The position numbers and the translations under genes were made by a program. 64,000 nt of DNA from Jaltomata sinuosa (taxonomy: Eukaryota > Streptophyta > Magnoliopsida > Solanales > Solanaceae). Positions 35,500-47,800 of this stretch are shown here, one piece after another (within the stretch, counting starts at the first letter, position 1; every line of letters begins with the position of its first letter). Location of the stretch: the NCBI GenBank assembly GCA_003996215.1, contig QJPP01000286.1, positions 62,001 to 126,000 on the forward strand, read 5' to 3'. The notes below the pieces were generated by a model. It was not told the origin of the DNA. It saw only the letters and a program-made list of their open reading frames with translations, and ran no database searches.

Positions 35500-36746
35500 T
35501 GAGTGGGCACTCCCTCTTATAGTGGCCTAGATCACCACAATGGAAGCAACCACGGTCAAGTGTAGGCCTGCTGGCAGATGTGTAAGAAGCTCCCTGGCCT
35601 CTAGGAGCTGGAAACTGCTCATTAGCTCCGGACGACCACCTGTAGCAGCTGGAAGAGCTGACTGAATAGGATGGGCTGAGTATGCCTGCTGATTCTGGCC
35701 TCTGGAGTACGAACCACCAATATTTCCCTCATTTTGGGGCTTCTTGGCTAAAGCCTTAGCCTGCCCCGCTTGCTTGACCCCTTCTAACTTTTTAACGTAA
35801 TCCGTCACTGCATTGAAGCCCTTACCTGAAGAAGTCATGTGCACGAACAATACCTATAGTTCAGTGTTCAGGCCCTTCACAAACAATCGGACCCTCTCTT
35901 CCTCTGAACCCAACAATTGAGTAGCGTAACGTGACAAAGCATGAAACTTAGCCACATAAGCAGAGACTGACATGCTTTCCTGTTCCAGATGCAAGAACTC
36001 ATCCTTCTTCTTGTCTCTCAAAGTACGAGGTACACACTTCTCTAAGAAGAGAGCATGGAACTCCTCCCAAGTCAAAGCAGGCAATGTCGATGGTCAACAC
36101 TATACCTGAGACCTCCACCATTGCTTAGCGTCACCCTGCAGCTAAAATGTGATGAACTCAACCCCATGCTGAAGTACGATACCCAACTTGTGCAACCTTT
36201 CATAACAATCCAAGATGAACTCATAAGCATCTTCCCTATCAGTACCTTGAAACGTAAGAGGTTTCAGCTTGAGAAACTTGGTCAGCATCTCATGTTCATC
36301 CCCCGTCATCACCGGACCAAGGATTGACCTGAAGAAATCACCAGTGCCTGAAGCTGCATCCATCCTAGGAGCTGTAGTAACTACTGATTAGTTCCCAGAG
36401 CCTGATCTTCAACACCCGCGGGGGTGTCCCCGGCACCAACCAAGCCACTCAAGAAGTTCCAAACATGCTGAAATACTTCGGGTGTCACAAGGGGAAGGCC
36501 TGCACCTCCAGCCGGTGCCGCCTCCACCTGCGCCCCATCATTCTCAACAACCACTTCCACTTCTTCAACAACCTACTCCTGGGGTGAGGGAGGGGTTGCT
36601 TTTCGCGCTTCTACAGCCGCTTGAGCTCCACCCTTGATGGGTGTTGCTCTACCCCGACCTCTGCCCCTTCCCCTGCCTCTACCTCTGACAGTCGAGCCCG
36701 CTACTGGGGCCGTTGCTCTAGCTCCACCATTCCTTGTATTAACCAT
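35500..36746 (-). pseudogene. Gypsy-B gag
   Basis: The structural protein forming the element's particles. From ATG 36746: MVNTRNGGARATA and an Arg/Gly-rich run (RGRGRGRGRGRGR), then a Pro/acidic stretch with stops. The capsid-like region (36363-35860) contains GTDREDAYEFILDCYERL, ALTWEEFHALFLEKCVP and DEFLHLEQESMSVSAYVAKF. The nucleocapsid CCHC knuckle CFHCGDLGHYKREC lies at 35507-35548 in another frame. At least four in-frame stops and several shifts. The start is chosen because it follows the primer-binding site by about 170 bases and matches the usual chromovirus Gag N-terminus. Confidence 0.87.
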
Positions 36747-36916
36747 CTACGGACAGAAAAGTGAATGAGTAAGATACCAATTGTTATAGCACGAAGGAAA
36801 AAAAAAGAGTTTTTCCTAAAGTCCTATAGCCTCTCAAGGACAAGTACAGACCTCTCCGTACCATTCCGCAAGACTCTACTAGACCCGTTTTGGTACGATG
36901 AGATCAATGAACCTAG

Positions 36917-36929
36917 GGTTCTGATACCA
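36917..36929 (-). other. Gypsy-B primer-binding site (initiator tRNA-Met)
   Basis: The minus strand reads tggtatcagaacc, one change from the exact initiator tRNA-Met complement (tggtatcagagcc). It starts four bases from the 5' LTR edge at 36934. Confidence 0.88.
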
Positions 36930-36933
36930 TCTT

Positions 36934-39135
36934 TGTCACGACCCAGACCACTGTGAGTGACACTCACCCAACCCCCGAGTGAGCAAACCATCACTACCCA
37001 GAACTTAACCGTTCTAACAGCTCAAAACCAAGGTCCAAAAAGTAAACTAACAATTAATATAAAAGAAAACAACTTCATTATAATTAACTTGCGAAAAATC
37101 CCCCCTAGAATTTGAAGGTCACAGTATCAAAACATTACCAACAGTAGAGTACGGGGATGCAACCCCAAATAAAGAAATAGTCTAAGCCCGAAACAAGTGG
37201 GCAACAACTCTAAAGATAGAAATCAAGGCAGCTCGATCGAAGCAGCTCACCCTTGACCTTTGAAATCGCTGGGACTACAAGTGAGGTCGCGTGTCAGCCA
37301 CTGGAAGATTGCTTGTACTCACAAAAAGAAAGCAAGTGTAGTATCAGTACACAACCACCGTGTATTGGTAGGATCATCAGCCAATTTTAAATAAAATAGT
37401 GTATGAACAGTATAACAAATCAAGTAAGAGTACAAGAAAATATGCAACAAGACAATAGGCATCCCTAGACTACAAGTCTCTTCCTAACTTGTCCCCACAT
37501 GTAATCCACTTTTTTATAACTATGATCAATAATCAATATAAACAACAACATTTCTTTTTATATTGCCCGAACTCACCCTGGGATTCCCTCTAAATAATAC
37601 CTAAGTGTTAAACATACAACCCGGTCTATACCAAGACCAACTCAACTAGACATAACAAAATTCTCGGCGGCTCAAGGACCATATACAATTATCATAATTT
37701 AATAAAACAATCCGGTCCACTCATGGAACCAATACCAAATGCAATAATGTAACCAATATCAATGCAATAATACAGTAAAGTAAACTCATACCATGCATGG
37801 TACCCGAGCCAACCGTTAGTATCCCGTACTAGGTGTGGTACTCGATCCAACCATTAGTATTTCCATACCAGGCATGATACCCGAGCCAACCGAATGTCAA
37901 ATCAATCCACAGTCACAAACAATGAACAATTAACTTGTAAACCAACAAGCAAAATGCACCACTCATCTCACAAACTGTTAAACAGGACCTTTAGACATTC
38001 CTAAATCATTCCCTAAGCAACTCAACTCATACAAATACTTAGATAAGAGTACAAACATACAACATTTACAGGAATCATAAACCATCACCTACCTCGAAAT
38101 GATTCAAAGCTCTACTCAACCCGAGCTTTCCCTGTTCTCCAAAATTCTTTCTTGTTCTTGGTCTAAAATAATATACAAGTACTAAATTAATAAACATGGA
38201 CTATACATTACCCGGATTACATCAAAACCCAAACCCCAGGCCAACCATGATCATCTCACCCTTTTTACGGGCCTTTCCACCATTAATTCTTCTAGTTCTA
38301 CCATTTTTCCATGGATAATTAGAGAATTAAAGTCACATAATCATAATAAAGCAATTTCAACAATACCCAAGAACTTCTATACCTAGAATCCCTCTCTTTT
38401 CCCGGATTCTACCATCCCTAAGTCATTCCAAACCTTTCTCCAAGTCTACCCCTAGCAATTCTATAGTGTAGGGAAAGTAGTACGGAGTTTGGGGAGTAGA
38501 AACCTTATCTTAGGGAATAAAAACAATGAAGAATGGAGGAAAATTACCTGGAATCGCCCTAGCCCTTCTCCCAAACGTTTTGGTGAAAACTAAATATTTT
38601 AGGAAATATTTCTGCATTAAATCTCATCGATCCTGATATAGTGGTCCCTGCTCTGCTATAGCGGTGCCGCCGTAGTGGAACCATCCGCTATAGCGGTGCT
38701 GACCGACGTTGACCTCCATTATGGTGGTGTTTTCTCCGTTATGGCGGAGGTCACTACATCGATGTGTCAACCGCTATAACGAGTGACACGAGATAGAAAC
38801 TCGTAAAACTCTACAGATTATCCCATTTCACAACACATTTATTTTCTCGACGTTCCAGATCAACCCCTTCATGTCAACCTTAATACCGGGAGTTCTACTT
38901 ACCCAAATTTGACTTCGAAAAGTTTCTCGGACTCCTTTATGTCTTAGCTAAATATAAAACTAGCTCAAGTCAAGACTCCCTCCCCAATCCTTACCTGGAT
39001 TGCCCTAGATCATACCTCGCTCCAAAATCGACCGAGACTAGCGGAGCCCAAAATTTTCAACTCCCAAATCCGAAAGTTTTCTAACCTAAAACTTGGTATA
39101 AAATATTTACCCGTAATGACGAACCCGATCGTACA
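36934..39135 (-). repeat. Gypsy-B right LTR (5' LTR)
   Basis: Partner of 22741-24934. Carries three 40-bp hairpin repeats (37788-37895) and the palindrome cluster at 38635-38785. Ends gatcgtaca before the target-site copy tgaag. Confidence 0.92.
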
Positions 39136-40385
39136 TGAAGTTTTTAATATCCTGCCAGTTGGAGGTGGTATGGTCTGTGATAAAGCAATTCTGGTAATAA
39201 TAAAGAGTGTGGTCAACAATTTTATCGTGTTGAGAGATCCAGTTGTCTTGATCATCTTTAAAATAAGCAATGTTGTTTCTTGTCCTCCTATTAATAACGG
39301 ATAAATGGAAAAATTTAGTGTTCCCATCGCCGTCATTAAGCCAATTAATCCGAGATCAAATTTTCCAGTAGTCTTCTTCTACTCTAAGAAGGTTATTGTA
39401 CTCTTTAGTGAGTGTAATTTCAAGAGTAGTGTCTAGAGCCCTAGATTCCTTTTAATCTAGCTAGAAGGATATGCTTTTGTTTGAAAATGTTCCCAAAGGT
39501 GTGCCTATTCCATGCAGTAACTCAATGTCTAAAGTGGGCTATGGCATGTTGGAGTTCCCTATTATTCCAACTATCTTGAACAAGGTTGGGGAAAGAGGGG
39601 TGATTAACCCAAAATTTTTCTAGCCTAAGGGGTCTCACAACATTATGTCTACGAGTCTTAGTGAGGGTAATAAGTAGAGGGTTGTGGTCGGAGTGGGTTT
39701 TGGGAAGATGAGTAACATGGGCATTAGGGAAAATGTTAATCCAATTATTAGTAGCAAAAACTCTATCTGGTCTCTCAAGAATCAAGCCCCCGCTAAGACG
39801 ATGGTGATTTGACCAAGTGTAATGGCAACCGTTGTACTCAAGGTCGATGAGATGGCAATTGTTAATACAGTTCCTAAAGAGTTACTTCTGTTATTGTTAA
39901 TAGTTCTCCCTTCCCCGTTTGTCTTGTTAGGTAAGAATTTCATTAAAGTCGCCAGCTATTAACCAACGCATAGTAAGAGAAGTACTGATTTGTTCTAAGT
40001 TGGCCCATAAGTTAGAGCGAATATTGTTGTCCGTGCTTGCATAAATGGCAGAAAATAACCAAGTAAAGTGATTTGGAAGTACCTGGATAGTGGTGTGGAG
40101 CTCCTGATCAGTGTAACTTTTCTTAGTGACATGAACCATATTACTAAGCCAGAGCAACACAATCCACCCCGATCTACCATGGGCTGGAACTTCAAAGTAG
40201 TCATCAAAACCAAACACATTCCTCAAAACCATGTGGTCATGCATTTTTGTTTCAAGGAGAGCCACGAGACGAGGGTTATGATTTCTAATTAGTTCCTTAA
40301 AGTTTATTTTAAAGTTATCATTGTTTACTCCCCTAACGTTCCAAACTACAATACTAGTGTCTTGGACCATAAGGTTATGAGTCAA
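39136..40385 (-). pseudogene. LINE ORF2, 5' part: APE-type endonuclease and linker to RT
   Basis: Nicks target DNA to prime reverse transcription. In order on the minus strand: VVWNVRGVNN (start of the exonuclease-endonuclease fold), VALLETKMHDH (the Glu of the LxETK motif), IAGDFNEILT near 39935-39957, then after a stop LERPDRVFATNNW and THLPKTHSDHNPLL (the catalytic SDH) at 39640-39790. The RT linker with TKFFHLS-type and NRRTRNN words lies at 39290-39340. The sequence continues at 22740 on the other side of Gypsy-B. Two or more stops. Confidence 0.87.
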
Positions 40386-40409
40386 AAGAGGTGCATTGAG
40401 ATCCCTCTT

Positions 40410-42635
40410 CTACGGGGTGGAGAATTGAGTTGTCCATAAGGTCGGAGTGAGAATCACCACATGTTTGACCAGATCCTGGTTCACCACAGGCCTCAGAGTG
40501 AAGGAGCATTTTTTCAGGTTCTCCGGGCAATTATGAATGTACTTTTTGTCCTCTTTCTCCAGAAATACCATAAGGGCCTCATATTTGAGGCTTGAGATTT
40601 CTGTGAACGCGATCCTTTTTAGTGGAAGTTGACTTGGGTCGTGGTGGGAATGGGTCGGAGGAGTGGGTATTTCCATGGGGACTTGGTTCTGCATGGGAAC
40701 AAGGACTGGACGTCCTTGATGGACTGGCAGTGATTGCCATGGGAAAAAGAATGGGTTGTGGTTGATCGTCTCTGGTGGAGTGAAGAAGGGTACTTGGATG
40801 ATGTTGTGCATGTTTGGGAATTGAATGAAGTGTTGTGGAAGGATGGTGTTACTGTCGGGGCTAGTGGGTCCAGCATATTTGTTGCCCACATCTGATTCAC
40901 AAAGTGCTCGATGGATAGTTTCATTCCCTCTGTCACTAGTTGGGCTAGGAAGATTGGGTTTTGGAGTACGATCATGGTTTCGACTCCATTGATGTCCATC
41001 GTAAATATGACTGCATGGCCCTGTAGACCCTTTTCTATCCAAGATTGAGGATGATGGGTCAGGTGAGCAGGTTGAGTCGCAAACAAAAGTGGGTGCTGAG
41101 GTATTTGCGGAGGAAAAGGAGGGATGTTGTTCATTGTTTGTTGGAAGATTCTGGGTAGTCAAGACAGTGGGAAGAGTTATATTTTCTGGTGGAGTGGAAT
41201 AGTTCTGGACATTGTGAGAAGTGGGAGTTAGAGGTGGTGAGTTCGAGGTTAGATAATGATTGGAAATCTTTATAGGCAGATATGGTTGAGAGGAGATTGG
41301 GAGAGGGTTGCGTACTAGGGGCTGTGCAAATATTTTTTGCAGGTTGAGTACTGCAAGTAACGTTGTCCACGTGGTTATCAGGGGTTGTTAGTTGAGTTTG
41401 CATGGCTCTTTGATTGGGTGAATTAATTTCCATAGCATCCCTAGTATATTTACCTTTTCTAATATAAGCCGAATTGGGTTTGTAGGGGGCTAGGGTAGAA
41501 AGATAATTAATATTAGGAGAAATAGGGTTTGTCTTATGTGGCCAACTTCTTTTCCTATTTTGCATAGAAGGACAAGAAGTGTATTTAGGAAGTTTGTCAG
41601 TAGGGATCTTGGGACTCAACAATTCTTCTAGATTGAGGGCTGAGAATTTATTGGAGAAGGAGGGAACTGCAGGTCTATTCGTAGTAGTGTTATTTGAACT
41701 GTTTTGAACACTTTGATCTAAACTAGTAATAACCTTAAGCTTATTTTTATAATGTGTAGGTAATAGTTTTAATTTATGGGAAAGTAAGAACTCACCTGAG
41801 TCTGCTGCAAATATGTTAGCAACCATACCTTCTTCTTGTGTTGGAGTAGAAGTTGAAGTTGATGGTATATCCGTCCGGAGTGTAGTATTTTGGTGACGCT
41901 TTGTTTTGGTAAACTTGACCGTTTGCCAATCCTCTGTGGTCGGAGGGCTTGTCCCTGCAGTTTGTCCCCTCGTAGGTGACGGATCTTTTGGTTGTTGGTA
42001 GGTACATCGAGTTTGAGTGTGGCCTAGCCGTCCACAGAGCTTGCAGAGGAAATCCTCTCCTTTGTAGATTATGGATTGTGTATGGTCTCCTATGTTGATG
42101 TAACTTGTAACTGGTTCATCCATGGGTATTTGAATACATAGTCGTGCATATATTCCCCTCAGTGTAGAGCTCGTACATGCATCTATTTTTAATAGTTTCC
42201 CAATGGAATTCCCTATTCGTCTTAGTAGAGTGGCATCGTAGAATTCTATGGGTAATTGAGGGAGTCGCACCCATACCGCAGAGACAGTATGGATGGCCTT
42301 TTCCGGTATAAAGTTAGGCGTCCATTTAGATATTGATGGGCTAAACGTTTGATAATGATGGAGTATTTCCATGGGGCTTGTAGCCTTTCATGGTAGAGAG
42401 TAATGGTTTTTATGCCATTGGAAACAGTTGGTAAAGGCTCATCATCAATTTGGGGAACCTGATCGTGTGATGCTTTTCCAATATCTTCCTCATTAACTTC
42501 CTCCATCTGTAGGTCGGCGATGATCTCAGTAGATAGGAGTTTACTATTAAAACTCTCAGGTGTAGCAATTCTTGGAATTTCAATATCAGGGGGTTTGGCT
42601 GGAATATTGAGAATGGGATGGTCTGACTGTGACAT
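40410..42635 (-). pseudogene. LINE ORF1: Gag-like RNA-binding protein (DUF4283 type, CCHC)
   Basis: An RNA chaperone/packaging protein of plant L1 elements. The N-terminal segment (42635-42360) ends APWKYSIIIKRL, the start of a DUF4283 domain. After a shift and apparent deletion the domain resumes with WTPNFIPEKAIHTVSAVWVRLPQ and LLRRIGNSIGKLLKIDACTS. A zinc knuckle CKLCGRLGHTQTRC (C-x2-C-x4-H-x4-C) follows at about 41995-42040. The long Ser/Thr/Pro-rich tail to 40410 is poorly conserved in this family. The ATG at 42635 lies in bases that may belong to the target-site copy. Confidence 0.85.
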
Positions 42636-44862
42636 TGATTACTATTAGTATAGTTAAGTAATCATTGTGTAGTTCAAATAATTTAATCTTAGATTTTTTG
42701 TTATATTATAAATTTCATGACAATTATTTAAATTAAATATTTCAAATGTTTTTCTTTCTTTAACTCTTTATGAGTTAAAAAAGTTTTAAGTGTTTTAACT
42801 CTAAATTGAATGAAGGGAGTGCAAGATTAGGGATATCAACATTAGTCCAAATTTACATGACTTGTTTAATTAACTCGTACAAATTTGACTGCTTGACATA
42901 ATCGAATCTAACTCAATGAGTTAATCCTAATATGATATTTGAGGTTAAAATAATTACTTAGTTCTCTAGTTTAGCTAGGAAATTGTTCTTTATTCAAAGC
43001 CCTTGCCACGTTAAGAGCTTGCTCTACTCCATTTGCCATCTCAAACTCCCTCTCACCCAATTTTTGACGGAATTCACGCCCCACCCCCATGATTTATGGA
43101 GATTTTCATTTTAAAAAGCTTTTCTAAAATTCCATCCTTCTTTAATGATGTTTATATATGTATATAAGTATATACCAATTAAAAAGCATATATGTATATG
43201 CAATTAGAATGCTTTATCTTTTGTTATATATTGTATATGAGATTCATGCTTTTGAGGTTCAAATGTATATGAGATTCATACTTTTAAGGTAACTACCATG
43301 ATTTATGGAGATTTCCATTTTAAAAAGATTTTTCTAAAATTTCATCCTTCTTTAGTGATGTTTATATATGTATATACCAAATAAAACGCATATATGTATA
43401 TGCAATTGGAATGCTTTGTTTTTGGTTATACATTGTATATGAGATTTATACTTTTGAGGTTCAAATGTATATGAGATTCATACTTTGAGATTCAAACTTT
43501 TGAGATTAAAATGTATATGAGATTTATATATATCAGTATATACATTTGAAATGTATATGCTTAGTTAACTTGAATTATCAAATACATATATACAATAGAT
43601 GGTGAACCCATGAGTATATGAAATTGTAAAGTATATGAATAGTTATTTGTATCTGAGATTTTTCAGCTGTATCACTCAATTATGAAGAGAGAATATTAGT
43701 GAGAGTAAAAGATGCATGATTTATGGTGATTTCCATTTTAAAAAGATTTTTCTAACTGATTTTTAGGAATCTATTTTTATGGTATATACGTATATAAGCG
43801 TTTATATACAAATCGAGGGCAGATTTGAAATTTGAAATTAGCTACGCTTTGTAATTAAGAAACTTAATCTATGGGCCTTGAATAATTTAGCAAACTATAG
43901 CTATTTATGAAATTTTGCAAATTTAAAATTTGGGCTAAAGGCTCACTTTTAAAAGCTTTATTTAATTTTTTTGGGCAAATGGCCTGATTAAAAAAAATCA
44001 AATTATAAAAATTAAGTCATATGGACTTAATTTTGAAATATAAATTTTGTATTTATATTTAAAGTAGTCACAATTAATTTATTATCTCAATTGCTTAATA
44101 TTTATTATTTTGCTTAGCATACTTAAAATGTTAATTTGTTTAACATTAAAATTTATACTTATGTGATCAACATGCATGAAATGTTAATTAGTTTAACATT
44201 ATGTTTATTTACTATTTTGATTAATAAGCATGCTTAAAATGTTAAGTTGTTTGAAATTAATAATTTTTTTGATATGTTCAAAATACATGCAATGATGTTA
44301 ATTAATTTAACATTTTTTATATTAATTTGGCGTGAAATAAATGTTAATTAGTTTAACATTATTTAGTTATAATTGAATAATATGTTAATAAGTAACATTA
44401 AGACTTTCATGAAAACTTTTCAAGTATGTAATAAATGTTTATTAATTGGACATTATTTTTTATTGACATGCTTATGATAGTTAATTTGTTTAACTAATGA
44501 TTCATATGGGATCACAAAATCATAATGGATAAATATGTTGTCCTAAATATGATTAAGATACTTAGCTAAGTAATTGACTAGGTTAATCTTCATAATATTT
44601 TAATTATTGGATGATGAGTGGGAACATAGTGAACTCTCGACTTCATAATTAATATATGTGTTTATTATCCTAATCAATTGGTGCATAGTGTCACAATATG
44701 TATGAATGTTAAACATCGAACCTTGTGTTGTATATTTTTTTAATGATTCTCATTGCACTTTTTATTTTGTTAAAGAATGACTGTGTGATTTTGGTGGTGG
44801 ATGTTGATATTTGTTGTTATGATGTGATGAATTTCAATGGTGACAACGGTGGTGGATCTAGT
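42636..44862. repeat. Repeat X, copy 1, right part, and AT-rich repeats
   Basis: 42636-42690 continues the X tandem unit broken by the LINE. 42928-43010 matches 49187-49245 (aatcctaatatg, atttgaggttaaaata, ggaaattgttc, ttattcaaagcccttgcc). 43088-43230, 43300-43420 and 43712-43760 repeat atgatttatggagattttcattttaaaaag-type text with atatgtatata runs. 44731-44862 is rich in ggtggtg words like the X text at 48400-48850. No gene seen. Confidence 0.65.
44127..44360. repeat. Cluster of aatgttaa...ttaacatt hairpins
   Basis: At least four copies of an inverted repeat with arms near AATGTTAA/TTAACATT and a 4-5 base loop (about 44130, 44188, 44303 and 44341), plus a decayed one at 44244. They lie 40-60 bases apart in AT-rich DNA. 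Confidence 0.75.
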
Positions 44863-47800
44863 TGTGATGACCCCTCTGGTCATCTTCGCATTTGCGCATT
44901 TATTGCACTGTCGGAGCTTTCCTGTAGCGGCCCCAAGTCATTTATGGCTTGCTGGGACCAGTGGTTCGGTGTCCTGGTCGTTCGTTTGGTCGTTTTGACC
45001 GCTTGCCTGTTTTAGAGCCTAAACTTAGAATATCATTGACTTTGGTCAATATTCTTGGCTAACATGCTCCGAATTGAATTCTGATAGTTCGGTTAGCTCC
45101 GGAGCGATGAGTTTGGTCTAGTTGGACCTTTAGTTGAGGCCTAAGAACTTTCGATGTGGGTTTTGTGTGGTTTTCTCAGTTTTCAGGCCATTTGAAGTTG
45201 AAAGTGCAACTTTGGGTGACTTTCGATGATCGGAGTGTTAGATTCGTAATCCGACAACTCCATCAGCTCCGGAATGTTGAGTTTGGGTTAGGAAGGTGGT
45301 TGGTTCGGGTTCCGGGTGAGCCGAACTCATTTCAAGCCTTTGAGTTCCTTTTTGTTAGTGTTAACTTGGGTCAACATTTCTCCAAAATGACCTCGTATGG
45401 GAGTTTTGTCGATTCCGTTAAGTCCGGAACGTCGTTTCCACTCTGTTAGCATTATTGGTTTTTGAATATCAATTTCTGATTGTGCCCGAAACACCCCGTG
45501 GAGTGTTAGAGAAATTGCAGAAAAATAGTTGCAGGCCAGCCTTCAGCGCAATCGCGCCTACCAGCCTTCAGCGCGATCGCGCCCCTCCCAGCGCGATAGC
45601 ACTGAGGCATATGCCACCCCTCTTCAGCGCTATTAGCGCTGGCCATTTTCCTGCAGCTATATAAAGCTGGGAGCTCATTTTTTCAACATTCTCTCTCACT
45701 TTTTCTCACTCTAAACTCTAAATTCTCTCCAACAATTTGCTCTATATTGATTCCAAGCCTTGGGAAGTCGATTGTGGGTGGATTTTCCGTACTTCTTCGT
45801 CGTTTGGTAAGCTTTCCCTTCTCTTGAAATTTCTTAAAACCTCCATTGATGCCCTTCTCTAAGCTTGAGTTCTTGCTTGTGAATTCTGGCCGTTCAACTG
45901 GTGCATGCTCGTGGGAGCGGTAAATTATCCTTCTTGACTCGGGTTTTCGCCTTTGTGGTAAGTAATCCTTGCCCAATTTCTGTTCTTTTTCGTAAATTTC
46001 CATTCCTTAAACCCCAACCTTTACGGACTGTTTTGACGCCTTTTTCCTTGGCCATTTGTGCTCAAATTTGGAGCATGCCTTCTTGGCATTGTTGGGGTCA
46101 TCTTGGTTCTTTTAGTTTTTGGTTTCGGGTTGTGGTCCCCTGGGCCATTTTTTACCCAAATATTGACTCGGCTACAATTGTAGCAAATATGGGTATCGTT
46201 AGACTCATTATAATGTTATATTCATGAATTTGATAGTTTGATTCTCGTTCAAAGCTTCTCGAAGCAGCTCGACCTCAGATATCATTGTTCCCGCAGCTTG
46301 TCATCGGACGACAGGTAGGTTACGGCTTAACTCCCTAGACTTCACATATATCAGGTAAAATTATACTAGTTGGCATCCTTGGGTTAGGTGATCTTGATCG
46401 CTTTTCCATGATTCGTCCTATTTCTTTCCTCCGTTGTGTGTAGTATCCCTATTAGTTGATATGCTTATTACCCTTGTGATGTCTTGTTGACTCTGGAACA
46501 TAGAAGGTGGGATTATTGGGAATGTCTGCGAGTTTCGGATATAGAAATATCCTTTTAGGCTGGTTATGCTTGTTGAGTAGCTTCGGAGCCTGTGCAGGGC
46601 CGCTGGGTTGATTGTGAGCTGTCGGGCAGCTATTCGTGATGATCATATCATTCTCATGCATATAAAGAGGTTTTTTTCCCACATTTTATTATGGTTTTTG
46701 GCTTCAGGCCTACGAAAACTGATTTTTCTAAACCTTGCATGGTCCCGGGTGCCCGTTTTTGATAAAATTGGATTTGGAAATGATTTGACTTGATATGTGG
46801 ATCTTCTTGGAGTAAAAGAAGGTTAAATATATGATTTTATCATGATTTACTACTATTGCTAGACTCGACCGGATCGGAGTGCTAGCTGAGTTTTCTTACT
46901 GATTTGAAATGGCTTTAGGCTCGGCTGGGTCGAGCATCTGAGAGATTTTACTTATGTTTTAGACTCGGTTACATTCGAGCACCCCTGGAAGGGTTTTGAG
47001 GCATCTTTTCACTATTTTAGTCCTAGACAGGGTCTAGGCATGCATACTTGAGATTTAGCGATTGGCTTGAACCGGGGCTTGATTCTGAAGGACACATTTT
47101 GATTCTGAGTTTTAGTATGGGGTCCGGGACCTCTATGGACCTTGACGCTCTGGGCCAGGGGCTTCGGGCCACGTGTGCCGGGGGGAAGGGTATACGGTGG
47201 AGTAGAGGTATACGGGCTGAGTCCTTTCATAAAACCTGCATGCTGGGCCTGATCGGCACCGGAGGAGGTACATACAGAGGTTCTATTCCACCCTGAGGTC
47301 ATCATACATCATATCATTCATTGTTTGAGGTACAACCCTTGTTTGTTATTTGTTGATTGTACGCTTCAGTTGTATAGGCGGCTGGAGGGTTTATTTTCAC
47401 TTGAATACGTTCCTCGGTTGTATGGGCGGCCGGGGGACTGTAGGTAAACTCTCCTTACTTAATTACAAATTTGTTCTCTACTACGGTTATAAGTGTGGAA
47501 TTGGACTTGCTAGACTATTACCTTTGGATTTGAGATTTGGCATGGTTTGGGTGTTTATTCATTCTGTTTATCGAGCATGTCTACTGTATCCTTCTCTCCC
47601 ATTCTATATACTTTAGGTTACCAGTATACCGTCCCTTGCTAGAATTTTTCTATGTATATACTTTTGTTGCGAGGATCCCAGGTGCGTCATTCTCATTTTC
47701 ACCTGTGTTTGCCATGTATATATTATATTTGTTAGCCTTGTCTGTTGCTTTCTGTTGTCTTCCCTCTGGGCTAGTTCCTGTGTACTTTATCGTAGATTTC

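Larger units (their letters stand above)
22741..39135 (-). mobile_element. Gypsy-B: Tekay/Del-type chromovirus nested in the LINE
   Basis: A full-length insertion with LTRs 22741-24934 and 36934-39135 (about 2.2 kb each) and perfect target-site copies tgaag at 22736-22740 and 39136-39140. Minus orientation: primer-binding site 36917-36929, gag 36746-35500, protease/RT 35236-34447, then RT-RNase H-integrase-chromodomain 27574-25000. A Tat-type element (27575-34446) sits inside RT. Without it Gypsy-B is about 9.5 kb. LTR divergence is much higher than for Athila-1 (about one difference in eight over the first 70 bases), so this is an older insertion. Confidence 0.93.
19798..42635 (-). mobile_element. 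L1-type LINE, split by Gypsy-B
   Basis: A minus-strand non-LTR retrotransposon about 6.4 kb long once the 16.4-kb Gypsy-B insert (22741-39135) is removed. Order in its own sense: ORF1 (42635 to about 40410), endonuclease (40385-39522), reverse transcriptase (to about 21490), zinc-finger RVT region, RNase H (20460-19838), a short 3' UTR ending ttaccct, and an A8 tail (T-run 19798-19805 on the plus strand). The flanking X repeat can be joined across it (atatacat | tgattac), with acat shared at both sides (19795-19798, 42632-42635). Both ORFs carry stops and shifts, so it is dead. Confidence 0.88.

Noticed and set aside
22741..39135. Endogenous virus (pararetrovirus or envelope-carrying element)
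   Set aside because: Only gag, protease, RT, RNase H, integrase and chromodomain are visible; no movement, coat or envelope gene is seen.
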